A DNA stretch of 64,000 bases from Paenibacillus phoenicis (lineage in GTDB: Bacteria; Bacillota; Bacilli; Paenibacillales; Paenibacillaceae): positions 3,571,501 through 3,635,500 of the forward strand of contig NZ_JAYERP010000001.1 of assembly GCF_034718895.1 (NCBI RefSeq), written 5' to 3'. Both the position numbers and the translations under genes were made by a program. Below are positions 1 to 7,724 of the stretch, in pieces (position 1 is the stretch's first letter; every line of letters starts with the position of its first letter). The notes beneath the pieces were generated by a model. That model saw nothing but the letters and a program-made list of their open reading frames with translations. It had not been told where the DNA came from and ran no database searches.

Positions 1-7
1 CCTTCAC

Positions 8-39
8 GTCGCACCTTACGTAGGTGCGTGGATTGAAAT
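8..39 (+). CRISPR. Terminal repeat of a type I-C-like CRISPR array
   Basis: This 32-nt unit begins GTCGCACC and ends GTGCGTGGATTGAAAT, with the internal palindromic arms and the 3' ATTGAAAT handle typical of subtype I-C repeats. Bases 1-7 would be the end of the last spacer. No second repeat follows in the next 600 bases, so in the usual transcription orientation this is the trailer end, with the array and any cas genes to the left, outside the window. Only one repeat is visible, so the call rests on resemblance to the known consensus. Confidence 0.75.
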
Positions 40-648
40 ATCTTGAAGTTTTATAGTGACACAAGAAGTCAAGGCAGTTTTTTGAAATTTTTAAGTTGTG
101 ATATCATTCGCAATATGTGATCGTGATAAGGTTCTGGAGGGGAACCCCCCTGCCGAAAACTGGTAGATAATCCGCGGTAATTAACCTGGTTCCCCCTATA
201 GATAGCACGCTTGCACTGCCAGTATGGGCTAGATCACGGATAGGCTAGAGTTGTGTTCAAGAGGTGGCTTTGCCTCCTCAAGGGAATTCCACCTGGATTC
301 TCCTTCTGCCCTTAGCGACACCGGCCCCAAACTTCCTAAAAACAACAGGGCGGCAAAACAAGATAATATTGCCTTGTTTACCCTCATACAAATTCCCCTC
401 TCCTTCCATATTAAGGATTTGTTCCCCTATCAGCCTCCTCCATCGGTCAATAAACGGACATGCAAAGGACAGGAGGCGGCCAAAAAGCGGACTTATTTGC
501 GAAAACATTCACTATATCATGAATCTAGGTATGGATTAAATAAACACGAAAGGTCGAAAAAATCGGTACGAGGCATATAAATGAATTGTCGAGCACCTCA
601 ACGAAAAGTTAAAATATAGTTATCAAGCAGATAAAGGAAGGTGATCGT
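40..648. other. Non-coding stretch between CRISPR array and antiporter gene
   Basis: No convincing gene is present; the short open frames here lack ribosome binding sites and recognisable composition. One structural feature stands out. GGGGAACC at 139-146 can pair either with GGTTCCCC at 188-195 (8 bp) or, through its GAACC, with GGTTC at 130-134, so two exclusive hairpins are possible. A clear Shine-Dalgarno, AAGGAAGGTG at 634-643, closes the region just before the TTG start of the antiporter. Confidence 0.5.
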
Positions 649-2112
649 TTGCCCTTTACCATCGACAATACGATTCTTCTCTTCTCCCTGCTGTTGTTCA
701 TCGGAGTGTTTACCACCAAGTTTTCCTCGCGGCTCGGCTTGCCTTCCCTCGTTTTCTTTATTGTCGTCGGCATGATCCTAAGTAAATTTATTTACTATGA
801 CAACGCCGTGATCACCCAGCTTTTTGGCATCATGGCACTGATTGTCATCTTGTTTGAAGGCGGGCTGCAGACCAAATGGCAGAACGTCCGTGGAGTGTTG
901 GCTCCTTCCTTGTCACTGGCGACCCTCGGTGTTGTTTTGACCACGCTTGTCATCGGGGCCTGCGCGAAATACATCCTGGATGTCAGTTGGCTGGAAGGCA
1001 TGTTGTTTGGCTCGATCGTCGGTTCGACGGACGCCGCGGCTGTATTTGCGGTACTAGGTGAGAAAAATATCAAGCAAAGGCTCACCTCCACCCTTGAAGT
1101 CGAATCCGGGTCGAACGACCCTATGGCCGTCTTTTTAACCGTCTCGGTCATCCAACTGATCCAATCACCGAACGCCAGTATGTTCACGATGATTTTGAGT
1201 TTTTTCTGGCAGATGGGATTGGGGCTAGCGATGGGCTTGCTCTTAGGAAAAATCGCGGTTTGGTGCATCAACAAAATCAACCTCGACTCCTCTGGGCTGT
1301 ATCCCGTGTTAGCAATGGCTTTTGCGATTTTCACCTACAGTTCCACGTCTCTGCTCAAAGGGAGCGGACTCCTTGCCGTCTATGTCATGGCGATGTGGGT
1401 TGGCAATTCAGACCTCACCTACCGCCACTCCATCTTCCGGTTTAACGAAGGCTTTGCTTGGATGATGCAAATCCTCATGTTTATTCTGCTAGGACTTCTG
1501 GTCTTCCCCTCTGATCTCATTCATATCATCTGGCAAGGCATGGCGTTATCCATCTTATTGATGTTTGTCGCCCGGCCGATCGGTGTCTTCCTCAGTACGA
1601 TGTTTATGCAATTTAACGTGAAGGAGAAGATTCTGATCTCTTGGGCCGGACTACGCGGCGCAGTGCCGATCGTGCTGGCCACCTATCCACTCATTGCCGG
1701 CATTGAAGATGGGCACCTCTTTTTCAATGTCGTCTTCTTCGTTGTGTTAACCTCCGCTTTGATCCAAGGAGCGACAATTTCCCCTTTAGCGAATCTTCTG
1801 GGCCTGTCCGAAGGCAAAAAAACCATTGTTCCTCATGCGCTAGAGCTTGTATCCATGGGGAAAACCAATCACGAAATTGTAGAAATCCAAGTGAGCGAAC
1901 ATTCCGCCGCAGACGGACAAGAGCTCAGGCAGCTTAAAATGCCGCAAGATTCGCTGGTCAACGCGATTATCCGCGACCAGAAAATGATCACCCCAAGGGG
2001 CCACACCCGCCTGCAAGCCGGTGATACCTTGTACGTTCTGGCGCGAAAAGGACAAACCGAGGAAATCAAAGCGCTGTTTCACGAGCAGGTGCTATTGCAG
2101 GAGAATAGTTGA
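649..2112 (+). CDS. K+/H+ (CPA-type) antiporter with C-terminal RCK_C domain
   Basis: This is an integral membrane monovalent cation/proton antiporter of the NhaP2/CvrA type, about 487 residues. Roughly twelve hydrophobic segments fill residues 5-385. The family signature region around residues 125-165 (GSTDAAAVF, then ESGSNDPMAVF) carries the acidic ion-binding residues. The tail from about residue 400 resembles a TrkA_C (RCK_C) domain, a site that commonly binds a regulatory ligand such as a nucleotide. Start is TTG at 649, chosen because of the strong ribosome binding site 6 nt upstream. The gene stands alone and ends in a terminator. Expected role is potassium or sodium extrusion; the ion cannot be told from sequence alone. 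Confidence 0.88.
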   Translation: MPFTIDNTILLFSLLLFIGVFTTKFSSRLGLPSLVFFIVVGMILSKFIYYDNAVITQLFGIMALIVILFEGGLQTKWQNVRGVLAPSLSLATLGVVLTTLVIGACAKYILDVSWLEGMLFGSIVGSTDAAAVFAVLGEKNIKQRLTSTLEVESGSNDPMAVFLTVSVIQLIQSPNASMFTMILSFFWQMGLGLAMGLLLGKIAVWCINKINLDSSGLYPVLAMAFAIFTYSSTSLLKGSGLLAVYVMAMWVGNSDLTYRHSIFRFNEGFAWMMQILMFILLGLLVFPSDLIHIIWQGMALSILLMFVARPIGVFLSTMFMQFNVKEKILISWAGLRGAVPIVLATYPLIAGIEDGHLFFNVVFFVVLTSALIQGATISPLANLLGLSEGKKTIVPHALELVSMGKTNHEIVEIQVSEHSAADGQELRQLKMPQDSLVNAIIRDQKMITPRGHTRLQAGDTLYVLARKGQTEEIKALFHEQVLLQENS

Positions 2113-2157
2113 AGAGGGAGAGGAGACAGACACGGCCCTATTGGACAGGTCGAAAGC

Positions 2158-2189
2158 GCAGCCTCCGGTGTTCCGGGGGCTGTTTTTTT
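2158..2189 (+). terminator. Intrinsic terminator after the antiporter
   Basis: AGCCTCCGG pairs with CCGGGGGCT across a 4-nt loop (2160-2181) and is followed by seven T residues. Confidence 0.85.
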
Positions 2190-2301
2190 GCTTGTACCGA
2201 GGCCCGAAGAGATGGAACGCCTGTGAAGAAATGACTTGGTATCCATTATCCATTGCCTTATACTAAATTTAGTTGCTAATATTTAGGAGGTCATAGGTCG
2301 A

Positions 2302-2661
2302 ATGCATAAATACAGTAATATCATTTGCAGCCTGATTCTCGCTGCTGCTTTTTTAGGAGGATGTTACATCTTAGCTGAAAGAGGAGAAGACAAGTCAGAG
2401 CAGGAGGTTCATGCTAAGACGGTTATCGGGAATAAATCGATCCTAACCGAAAGCGAATTAGCCGATTATTTAGGCATTACCATGAGTGATTTGCAGGACC
2501 TCCTGGAGTTGGATCGGAAGAAAAGAGAAAATTTACAGGGAGCACGCTCATATGATACCTACTCGATTTTGCCTAGTATGGAGCTTCCTAACCGGAGTCA
2601 CCTTTTTTTGAAGAGCGAAGTGGATAAGTGGGTGGAGTATCAAGTCATGCACGGATTGTGA
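2302..2661 (+). CDS. Small putative lipoprotein with an excisionase-like helical segment
   Basis: This 119-residue protein of unknown function has a hydrophobic N-terminus ending in a plausible lipobox (FLGGC, Cys at about residue 21), so it is probably exported and lipidated. The mature part contains LTESELADYLGITMSDLQDL, which reads like the first helices of an excisionase/MerR-type helix-turn-helix and is odd for an exported protein. It ends in WVEYQVMHGL. A TTAGGAGG site lies about 12 nt upstream of the ATG. I do not recognise a named family. Confidence 0.6.
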   Translation: MHKYSNIICSLILAAAFLGGCYILAERGEDKSEQEVHAKTVIGNKSILTESELADYLGITMSDLQDLLELDRKKRENLQGARSYDTYSILPSMELPNRSHLFLKSEVDKWVEYQVMHGL

Positions 2662-2879
2662 GGCGGGAATTATGAAGAGATAAGAGCGTTGACGTTTTTC
2701 ATAGTATCATCTTCGGTATTCTTACAGGGTTAATGCTTGGAACTAGTGAAATTATGGCACCATATTGTTAGGTTGCATTTTTGGGTTGCTGACTTTTGTT
2801 TATGCGAAACTCCCCTCTTCGAAGGCCTCAAATGATCCAACTGAACAGAGAAGAAGAACGGATACGAAGGAGCAGTAAT

Positions 2880-3296
2880 ATGAAACGAAAAATCATGCTG
2901 CTCACGATTCCCCTAGCGTTTCTCACCATGGTGGTGCTTTTCCTCAACCTGTATCCCACTCTGGTCAGGAACACGAAACATGATCTCCAGCTTGGGTTTA
3001 TCCAAAACCAAGAATTCCCTAGAATCAACGATCATTCGGATCATTTTAAGAACAACGCCGGGCTCATCGCTATGGCCATCTACCCGGATAAGAAGGAAAG
3101 TCTGCGCCAGGCTCAGTTATATGTCACCAAACGCGGAGACAGCGAAATTCTTCAAGTTGAGAAAATGAGAGAGACGGCTGACTTAGCGGCTTTTGAAATG
3201 CGGCTGAAAAATCTGCAGTGGGAACCTGGAGAGTACACGTTATACTTCAAACGCGGATCGGATATTCAGATGAAGCTTGATTTTACGTTGGAGTAA
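2880..3296 (+). CDS. Membrane-anchored or exported hypothetical protein
   Basis: This is a 138-residue protein with one N-terminal hydrophobic segment (residues 5-25) after a KRK positive patch, then a soluble mostly beta-looking domain. The start ATG at 2880 is preferred over an upstream frame opening at 2796 because GAAGGAG sits 7-8 nt before it and the signal anchor then begins the protein. Function is unknown. The neighbours are another small exported protein upstream and the ABC module downstream, separated from it by a terminator. Confidence 0.6.
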   Translation: MKRKIMLLTIPLAFLTMVVLFLNLYPTLVRNTKHDLQLGFIQNQEFPRINDHSDHFKNNAGLIAMAIYPDKKESLRQAQLYVTKRGDSEILQVEKMRETADLAAFEMRLKNLQWEPGEYTLYFKRGSDIQMKLDFTLE

Positions 3297-3314
3297 ATCA
3301 AGCTTCTTTTTTTT
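3272..3314 (+). terminator. Terminator whose left arm lies inside the upstream coding sequence
   Basis: GAAGCTTGATTT (3272-3283) and AAATCAAGCTTC (3295-3306) form a perfect 12-bp stem followed by a T run. The stem spans the TAA stop codon at 3294-3296, so the last four codons double as terminator. Confidence 0.85.
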
Positions 3315-3397
3315 CGAATTAGCTCCGCAATCCTTATCAAATTCTTATAATTCCCCCTTACCATAGGTTCCAGAATGGATGAAAAGGATGAGTACAC

Positions 3398-4108
3398 ATG
3401 AACAATAACCTTATTCTGCAGACGCAGAACCTATGTAAAAGCTTTAAGGGGCAGCAAGCCGTCCGTAACGTCTCGCTTGCGATTCAGGAGAACTCCGTTT
3501 ACGGGCTGCTTGGTCCCAACGGGGCCGGAAAATCCACCCTTCTTAAAATGCTGACCGGCATGCTGCGGCCAACTTCCGGCGAGATTGAATTTTTAGGCGC
3601 CCCCTGGTCACGCGAACATTTATCCCAAATTGGCGCTCTCATTGAGTCGCCTCCGCTCTACGAAAACTTAACCGCCCGCGAGAATCTCAAAGTACGGACT
3701 ACACTTCTTGGTCTACCGGATACTCGAATCGACGAAGTGTTGCAGACGGTGGGTTTAACGAACACCGGGAAAAAACGCGCCGGCCAGTTCTCCATGGGAA
3801 TGAAGCAGCGACTGGGAATCGCCATTGCCCTGCTCCACCGCCCCAAACTGCTGATTCTGGACGAGCCGACCAACGGTCTCGACCCGTTTGGCATTCAGAA
3901 GCTGCGCGAGCTGATTCGCTCTTTTCCAAAGATGGGGATCACGGTTGTCTTGTCCAGCCACGTCCTGTCCGAAGTGGAGCAAATCGCGGATCACATCGGC
4001 ATTATTGCAGGAGGTGTTCTGGCTTATCAAGAGGCGGTCACTCCGGGAGAACATCTAGAGTCGCTGTTTATGCAAATTGCTCGTGAGCACCGGAAAGGAG
4101 ACGAATAG
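3398..4108 (+). CDS. Lantibiotic-protection ABC transporter, ATP-binding subunit (LanF type)
   Basis: This 236-residue ABC ATPase powers export of cationic antimicrobial peptides from the membrane. It has Walker A GPNGAGKST at about residue 40, signature FSMGMKQR, and Walker B LLILDEP. In place of the usual Q-loop it has IGALIESPPLYENL; the glutamate (E-loop) variant is characteristic of LanF/BcrA-type self-protection ATPases. It heads a tight module with two permeases and a two-component system (3398-7688). No lantibiotic structural gene is nearby, so it is likely a resistance rather than a producer-immunity system. The upstream stretch 3330-3390 is AT-rich and probably holds the promoter. 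Confidence 0.88.
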   Translation: MNNNLILQTQNLCKSFKGQQAVRNVSLAIQENSVYGLLGPNGAGKSTLLKMLTGMLRPTSGEIEFLGAPWSREHLSQIGALIESPPLYENLTARENLKVRTTLLGLPDTRIDEVLQTVGLTNTGKKRAGQFSMGMKQRLGIAIALLHRPKLLILDEPTNGLDPFGIQKLRELIRSFPKMGITVVLSSHVLSEVEQIADHIGIIAGGVLAYQEAVTPGEHLESLFMQIAREHRKGDE

Positions 4109-4109
4109 G

Positions 4110-4841
4110 ATGCAGGCATTCCTCCGTGCGGAATTTCTTAAAACCAAACGAACCTTTACGAGAAAACTGACCTGGTTGGCTCCTCTGCTAACCTTGTTGC
4201 TATGCACAGGATTGATGGCTGGGCCGTTCTTTCAAATCGCCAGCTACAACTGGTGGTATACCCTTTTGCTTCCCGGAGCGCTCACCTTGATGTGTACGGG
4301 TGTGATCCAAAAGGATAGCAAAAAGCTGAAATATCGAGCGATCCTCGGATTGCCGGTGTCTCTGCCAAAGATTTGGCTCGGTAAAATCGGGGTTATCGCT
4401 GGGCTGCTTCTTGCTTCTTCGGTCATTTTAACGCTCGGAGTTGCGCTCAGCGGTCTGGTCTTCCCTGCTGGATTGACTTTGGCGGACCACGCCTTGGGCA
4501 GCTCGCTGCTCTTTCTGACCTTCCTTTGGCAGATCCCGCTCTGTCTGTTCTTAACCGACCGGATCGGCATGTTTGCTACGATGATTCTTAATGTGCTGGG
4601 GAACATCGCCTGCAACATTCTGTTGGCTACTACAGCGTTCTGGTGGGCTGTCCCTTATGCGATTCCGTCTCGGCTGATGTGCGCTGCGATCGGCGTGCTT
4701 CCTAACGGACTGCCGGTTCCCGAAGGCGATGTCCTGTGGGACAAGAGCGTTATTCTGCCAGGGGTGCTGATCACGCTTGGCCTGTTCTTCCTGCTGTGCA
4801 TCCTGACGATGCGTTTATTTCGCCATCGGGAGGCCAAGTAA
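4110..4841 (+). CDS. Lantibiotic-protection ABC transporter permease (LanE/MutE type)
   Basis: This is a 243-residue membrane protein with about six hydrophobic segments, matching the size and topology of LanE/MutE permeases that pair with LanG under one LanF ATPase. The ATG at 4110 directly follows the stop of the ATPase gene and has AAAGGAG upstream; an in-frame upstream start at 4077 would overlap lanF and has no such site. N-terminal LRAEFLKTKRTF is the usual cytoplasmic start of these permeases. Confidence 0.82.
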   Translation: MQAFLRAEFLKTKRTFTRKLTWLAPLLTLLLCTGLMAGPFFQIASYNWWYTLLLPGALTLMCTGVIQKDSKKLKYRAILGLPVSLPKIWLGKIGVIAGLLLASSVILTLGVALSGLVFPAGLTLADHALGSSLLFLTFLWQIPLCLFLTDRIGMFATMILNVLGNIACNILLATTAFWWAVPYAIPSRLMCAAIGVLPNGLPVPEGDVLWDKSVILPGVLITLGLFFLLCILTMRLFRHREAK

Positions 4842-4842
4842 G

Positions 4843-5607
4843 ATGAACACCTTTTTCCGTTGTCTCCGATCTGAACTCATCAAGCTCCAAAGACAACCGA
4901 CCCTGTGGGTGCACTTGCTCGTCCCGCTGGCCGGGATTGTGATTTTCTTAGGTTATTACGCCTATACTCCGTTTACGCCGGCTTCTAAAGTGAGCGCTTA
5001 TTTGCAGGTGCTTGCGGTTTCTTTTCCAACGATTATAGGTATCGTCTGTGCCATCGCTGCGGACCAGGAAGCTGCTGCCGGAAATTATCAACAGCTTCTC
5101 ACCCTGCCGAACCGCCTCATCGCCCTGGCTGGTAAGCTGACCGTACTTCTACTGCTGGGCTTGGGCAGCACAATTCTGGCTTCGGTGGGGTTCGGAGTGG
5201 GCTTCCTTTATCTTTTGTCTCAATCGCCCTATGGGCTCGGGTTCTATTTAGAAGCTGCTTGCCTCCTGGTTGGAAGCAGTCTGTTTCTCTATGCCTTGCA
5301 CCTCTACGTGAGTCTGCGATTTGGCAAAGGCGCATCGATCGGTCTCGGAATTCTGGAGAGCCTCGTGTCTGCCCTCCTGCTGACCGGCCTCGGGGATTAC
5401 AACTGGATCTACATCCCTTGCGCCTGGGCTGCCCGGTTCGTCAGCCTTTGGATGCAGTACGGTGGCGCGAATGCTGTCTCCCTCCCGATCCCGGCGGACA
5501 CTTTGCTTGAACCCGGAATCCTTGCCTGCGTCACAGGGACCTTGGCGATCATGGTATTATTAGGAGTGTGGTTCCGGCGATGGGAAGGTACGAAGTCGCT
5601 GGAGTAA
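4843..5607 (+). CDS. Lantibiotic-protection ABC transporter permease (LanG/MutG type)
   Basis: This is the second permease of the module, 254 residues with about six transmembrane segments. It begins FFRCLRSELIKLQRQPTLWV, the typical amphipathic lead of this family. It starts one base after the stop of the preceding permease gene, indicating translational coupling. With the LanF and LanE subunits it should form a heteromeric exporter in the cytoplasmic membrane. Confidence 0.82.
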   Translation: MNTFFRCLRSELIKLQRQPTLWVHLLVPLAGIVIFLGYYAYTPFTPASKVSAYLQVLAVSFPTIIGIVCAIAADQEAAAGNYQQLLTLPNRLIALAGKLTVLLLLGLGSTILASVGFGVGFLYLLSQSPYGLGFYLEAACLLVGSSLFLYALHLYVSLRFGKGASIGLGILESLVSALLLTGLGDYNWIYIPCAWAARFVSLWMQYGGANAVSLPIPADTLLEPGILACVTGTLAIMVLLGVWFRRWEGTKSLE

Positions 5608-5640
5608 ACTCAGATCTCATCAATAAAGAAGGGATAGAAG

Positions 5641-6300
5641 ATGGCCCATATTCTTGCGGTAGATGATGATCCGGCCGTGCTGACCTTAATTCGGAATATT
5701 TTGCAAAAAGAAGGACATCTCGTCACAGCTCTCTCCTCTCCTTCTGAAGTGTTGGCGCTGCAATTGGGAAGCTATGACCTGATCTTGCTGGACGTGATGA
5801 TGCCAGAGCTGGACGGGTTCACCCTCTGCCGGCAAATTCGCAGCAAGGTCGACTGCCCAATCCTGTTCCTGACCGCCAAATCCATGGAGAATGATCTGGT
5901 GGAAGGCCTGAGCATCGGGGCGGACGATTATATCGTCAAGCCGTTTGGGGCAGGCGAGTTACGGGCGCGAATTGCCGCCCACCTCCGCCGGGAAAGCCGG
6001 GAACGACGCAGCGTGCTCTGCATCGGCGAAGTTCATTTTAACCTGTCGGGCAAGGAGATGCGGGTGCAGGATACCTTCATCCCGTTGACCAAAAGCGAAT
6101 ATGCGATCTGCGAGTTTTTGGCGTTAAATCGGGGGCAGGTGTTCTCGAAAGACCAAATTTATGAATCCGTGTTTGGATTCGACGGAGAAAGTGAAGCTTC
6201 CACCATCGTGGAGCATGTCAAAAATATCCGCGCAAAATTAAACCAAATGAACGTCAATCCGATTGAAACCGTGTGGGGGATAGGATACCGATGGAAATAG
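5641..6300 (+). CDS. OmpR-family response regulator of the protection module
   Basis: This 219-residue regulator has a receiver domain (residues 1-118) with acidic pocket DDD near residue 8, the phospho-acceptor aspartate in LILLDVMMP (about residue 51) and a conserved Lys in IVKPF, then a winged-helix DNA-binding domain (about 125-219). The downstream kinase gene overlaps its last codons. By analogy with SpaRK, BraRS and CprRK systems it should activate the ABC genes upstream in response to peptide antibiotics. AGAAGGG lies before the ATG. Confidence 0.88.
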   Translation: MAHILAVDDDPAVLTLIRNILQKEGHLVTALSSPSEVLALQLGSYDLILLDVMMPELDGFTLCRQIRSKVDCPILFLTAKSMENDLVEGLSIGADDYIVKPFGAGELRARIAAHLRRESRERRSVLCIGEVHFNLSGKEMRVQDTFIPLTKSEYAICEFLALNRGQVFSKDQIYESVFGFDGESEASTIVEHVKNIRAKLNQMNVNPIETVWGIGYRWK

Positions 6301-7688
6301 CCCGCGTCACGTCAGGACCGAAAGAAACCAAGCTGCGTACGCTGTTTCTAAAATATTTAGCCGCTTTTTGTCTGGGAACGATTGGGCTTGCCCTGTTGCT
6401 ATCCTTGATCTTTGTGGGGCTGCTGTTCACTGGAGCCGTTCTCCCAGCAGATTATGCCGAGAAGCAAGTGCAGGAGGCTAAGTCTCGCCTCATGGCGGGA
6501 CAGGAGCTGCAGTTGGACGCCCCCTCTGTGTTGTACCAATATGCGAAGTACACAGTAGATGGGAAGCTCTTGGAGCACAGCTTATCCGCCAAGCAGGGAG
6601 AGGCGGCGTGGAAGCGTCTGGAGGGCGATCAAGCGAGAGGTTATTCTTTTCTATATCATTATATGAAGGTCACGCATGGCCAAGAGGTCTATATCTTCCG
6701 GTATTCTCTTGCCGCCCAGTTTAACCAAGCGACTCTGCGCCGCTTACTGCCTAGTGCGGAACTGGCCTTTTTCGTCCTGTTCTGTGTCCTCTTTCTGCTT
6801 CAAGCCGTTCTGTTAGCCTCTTCGTTTGGTCGAAAGCTTGCCCGCAAAATGAGCGGACTGCAGGAAGCAACCCAGCGCATTCAGGAGCAGGAGCTGGACT
6901 TCTCCATCCAATACAGCGGGATCGCTGAAATTGACCAAGTGCTTCGATCCATGGATCAGATGCGGGATGCCCTGAAGAGCTCGCTGGAGCAGCAATGGAA
7001 CCTAGAGCGCCGCCGCCGGGCTCAAATCTCAGCGCTCGCCCATGACGTCAAAACCCCACTCACCATCGTTCGCGGCAATGTCGAGCTCCTCTCTGAAACG
7101 GAACAGTCGGAGGAGCAACGAGAATACACCGAATATATCGCCCAAAGCGCCCGTCAGATGGAAGCTTATATCAAGACCTTGATCGAAATCACGAATACGG
7201 AAACTGCGGCTTCCTATCAGCCCGTAAACCTCGATCTGAAAGAGTTCATCCATACGCTCGAAGCGCAGATTCAAGCTCTCGCCGCAGTTAAAGAGCTTTC
7301 CGTCGCAGTCCACTTCGTTGACGCACTGCCAGACGAGCTCTATGCCGATCCTGGCTTGTTGGAGCGCGCCCTCATGAACGTCATCGCCAACGCCATGGAT
7401 CACACCCCGGCGAAGAGTACAATCTCGCTATCGGTGGAGGCTGCAGGCGATCGGATTCAATTCCGCGTGACTGACGAAGGCCCGGGCTTCTCGCCTGAAG
7501 CGCTCAAGTACGCCACCGAACAGTTCTACATGGGCGACCCGTCCCGCCGAAGCGACGGACATTACGGCATGGGCCTCTATATCACCCAGTTTGTTGCCCA
7601 ATTACATGGGGGTGAACTGCATATCGCCAACTCTGATGTGACGGGCGGGGGTGAGGTGACGATAGAGGTGCCGGTGAGGGAAAAATAA
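6291..7688 (+). CDS. Sensor histidine kinase of the protection module
   Basis: This 465-residue membrane kinase has a first transmembrane segment at about 20-45, an extracytoplasmic region of about 100 residues, a second transmembrane segment near 155-180, a HAMP-like linker, an HisKA domain with LAHDVKTPLTIVRGN (phosphorylatable His), and a HATPase domain with NVIANAMDH (N box) and DEGPGF plus GMGLYI (G boxes). The start ATG at 6291 overlaps the regulator stop codon and follows GGGGGATAGGA. It has the architecture of lantibiotic-sensing kinases such as SpaK and CprK. Confidence 0.87.
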   Translation: MEIARVTSGPKETKLRTLFLKYLAAFCLGTIGLALLLSLIFVGLLFTGAVLPADYAEKQVQEAKSRLMAGQELQLDAPSVLYQYAKYTVDGKLLEHSLSAKQGEAAWKRLEGDQARGYSFLYHYMKVTHGQEVYIFRYSLAAQFNQATLRRLLPSAELAFFVLFCVLFLLQAVLLASSFGRKLARKMSGLQEATQRIQEQELDFSIQYSGIAEIDQVLRSMDQMRDALKSSLEQQWNLERRRRAQISALAHDVKTPLTIVRGNVELLSETEQSEEQREYTEYIAQSARQMEAYIKTLIEITNTETAASYQPVNLDLKEFIHTLEAQIQALAAVKELSVAVHFVDALPDELYADPGLLERALMNVIANAMDHTPAKSTISLSVEAAGDRIQFRVTDEGPGFSPEALKYATEQFYMGDPSRRSDGHYGMGLYITQFVAQLHGGELHIANSDVTGGGEVTIEVPVREK

Positions 7689-7690
7689 AC

Positions 7691-7718
7691 AGAAGCACCC
7701 TATGGAAACGATGCTTCT
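7691..7718. terminator. Weak bidirectional terminator between convergent genes
   Basis: AGAAGCA (7691-7697) pairs with TGCTTCT (7712-7718) between the convergent kinase and DUF262 genes. The flanks are T-rich on both strands, though neither tail is a clean T run. Confidence 0.5.
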
Positions 7719-7724
7719 AAAACT

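Noticed and set aside
121-200. c-di-AMP (ydaO) riboswitch upstream of a potassium antiporter
   Set aside because: The hairpin motifs do not match the conserved core I know for that class, and the position is 450 bases from the gene.
251-580. Open frames on both strands between the CRISPR repeat and the antiporter
   Set aside because: No ribosome binding site, no recognisable domain, and a biased composition; more likely non-coding.
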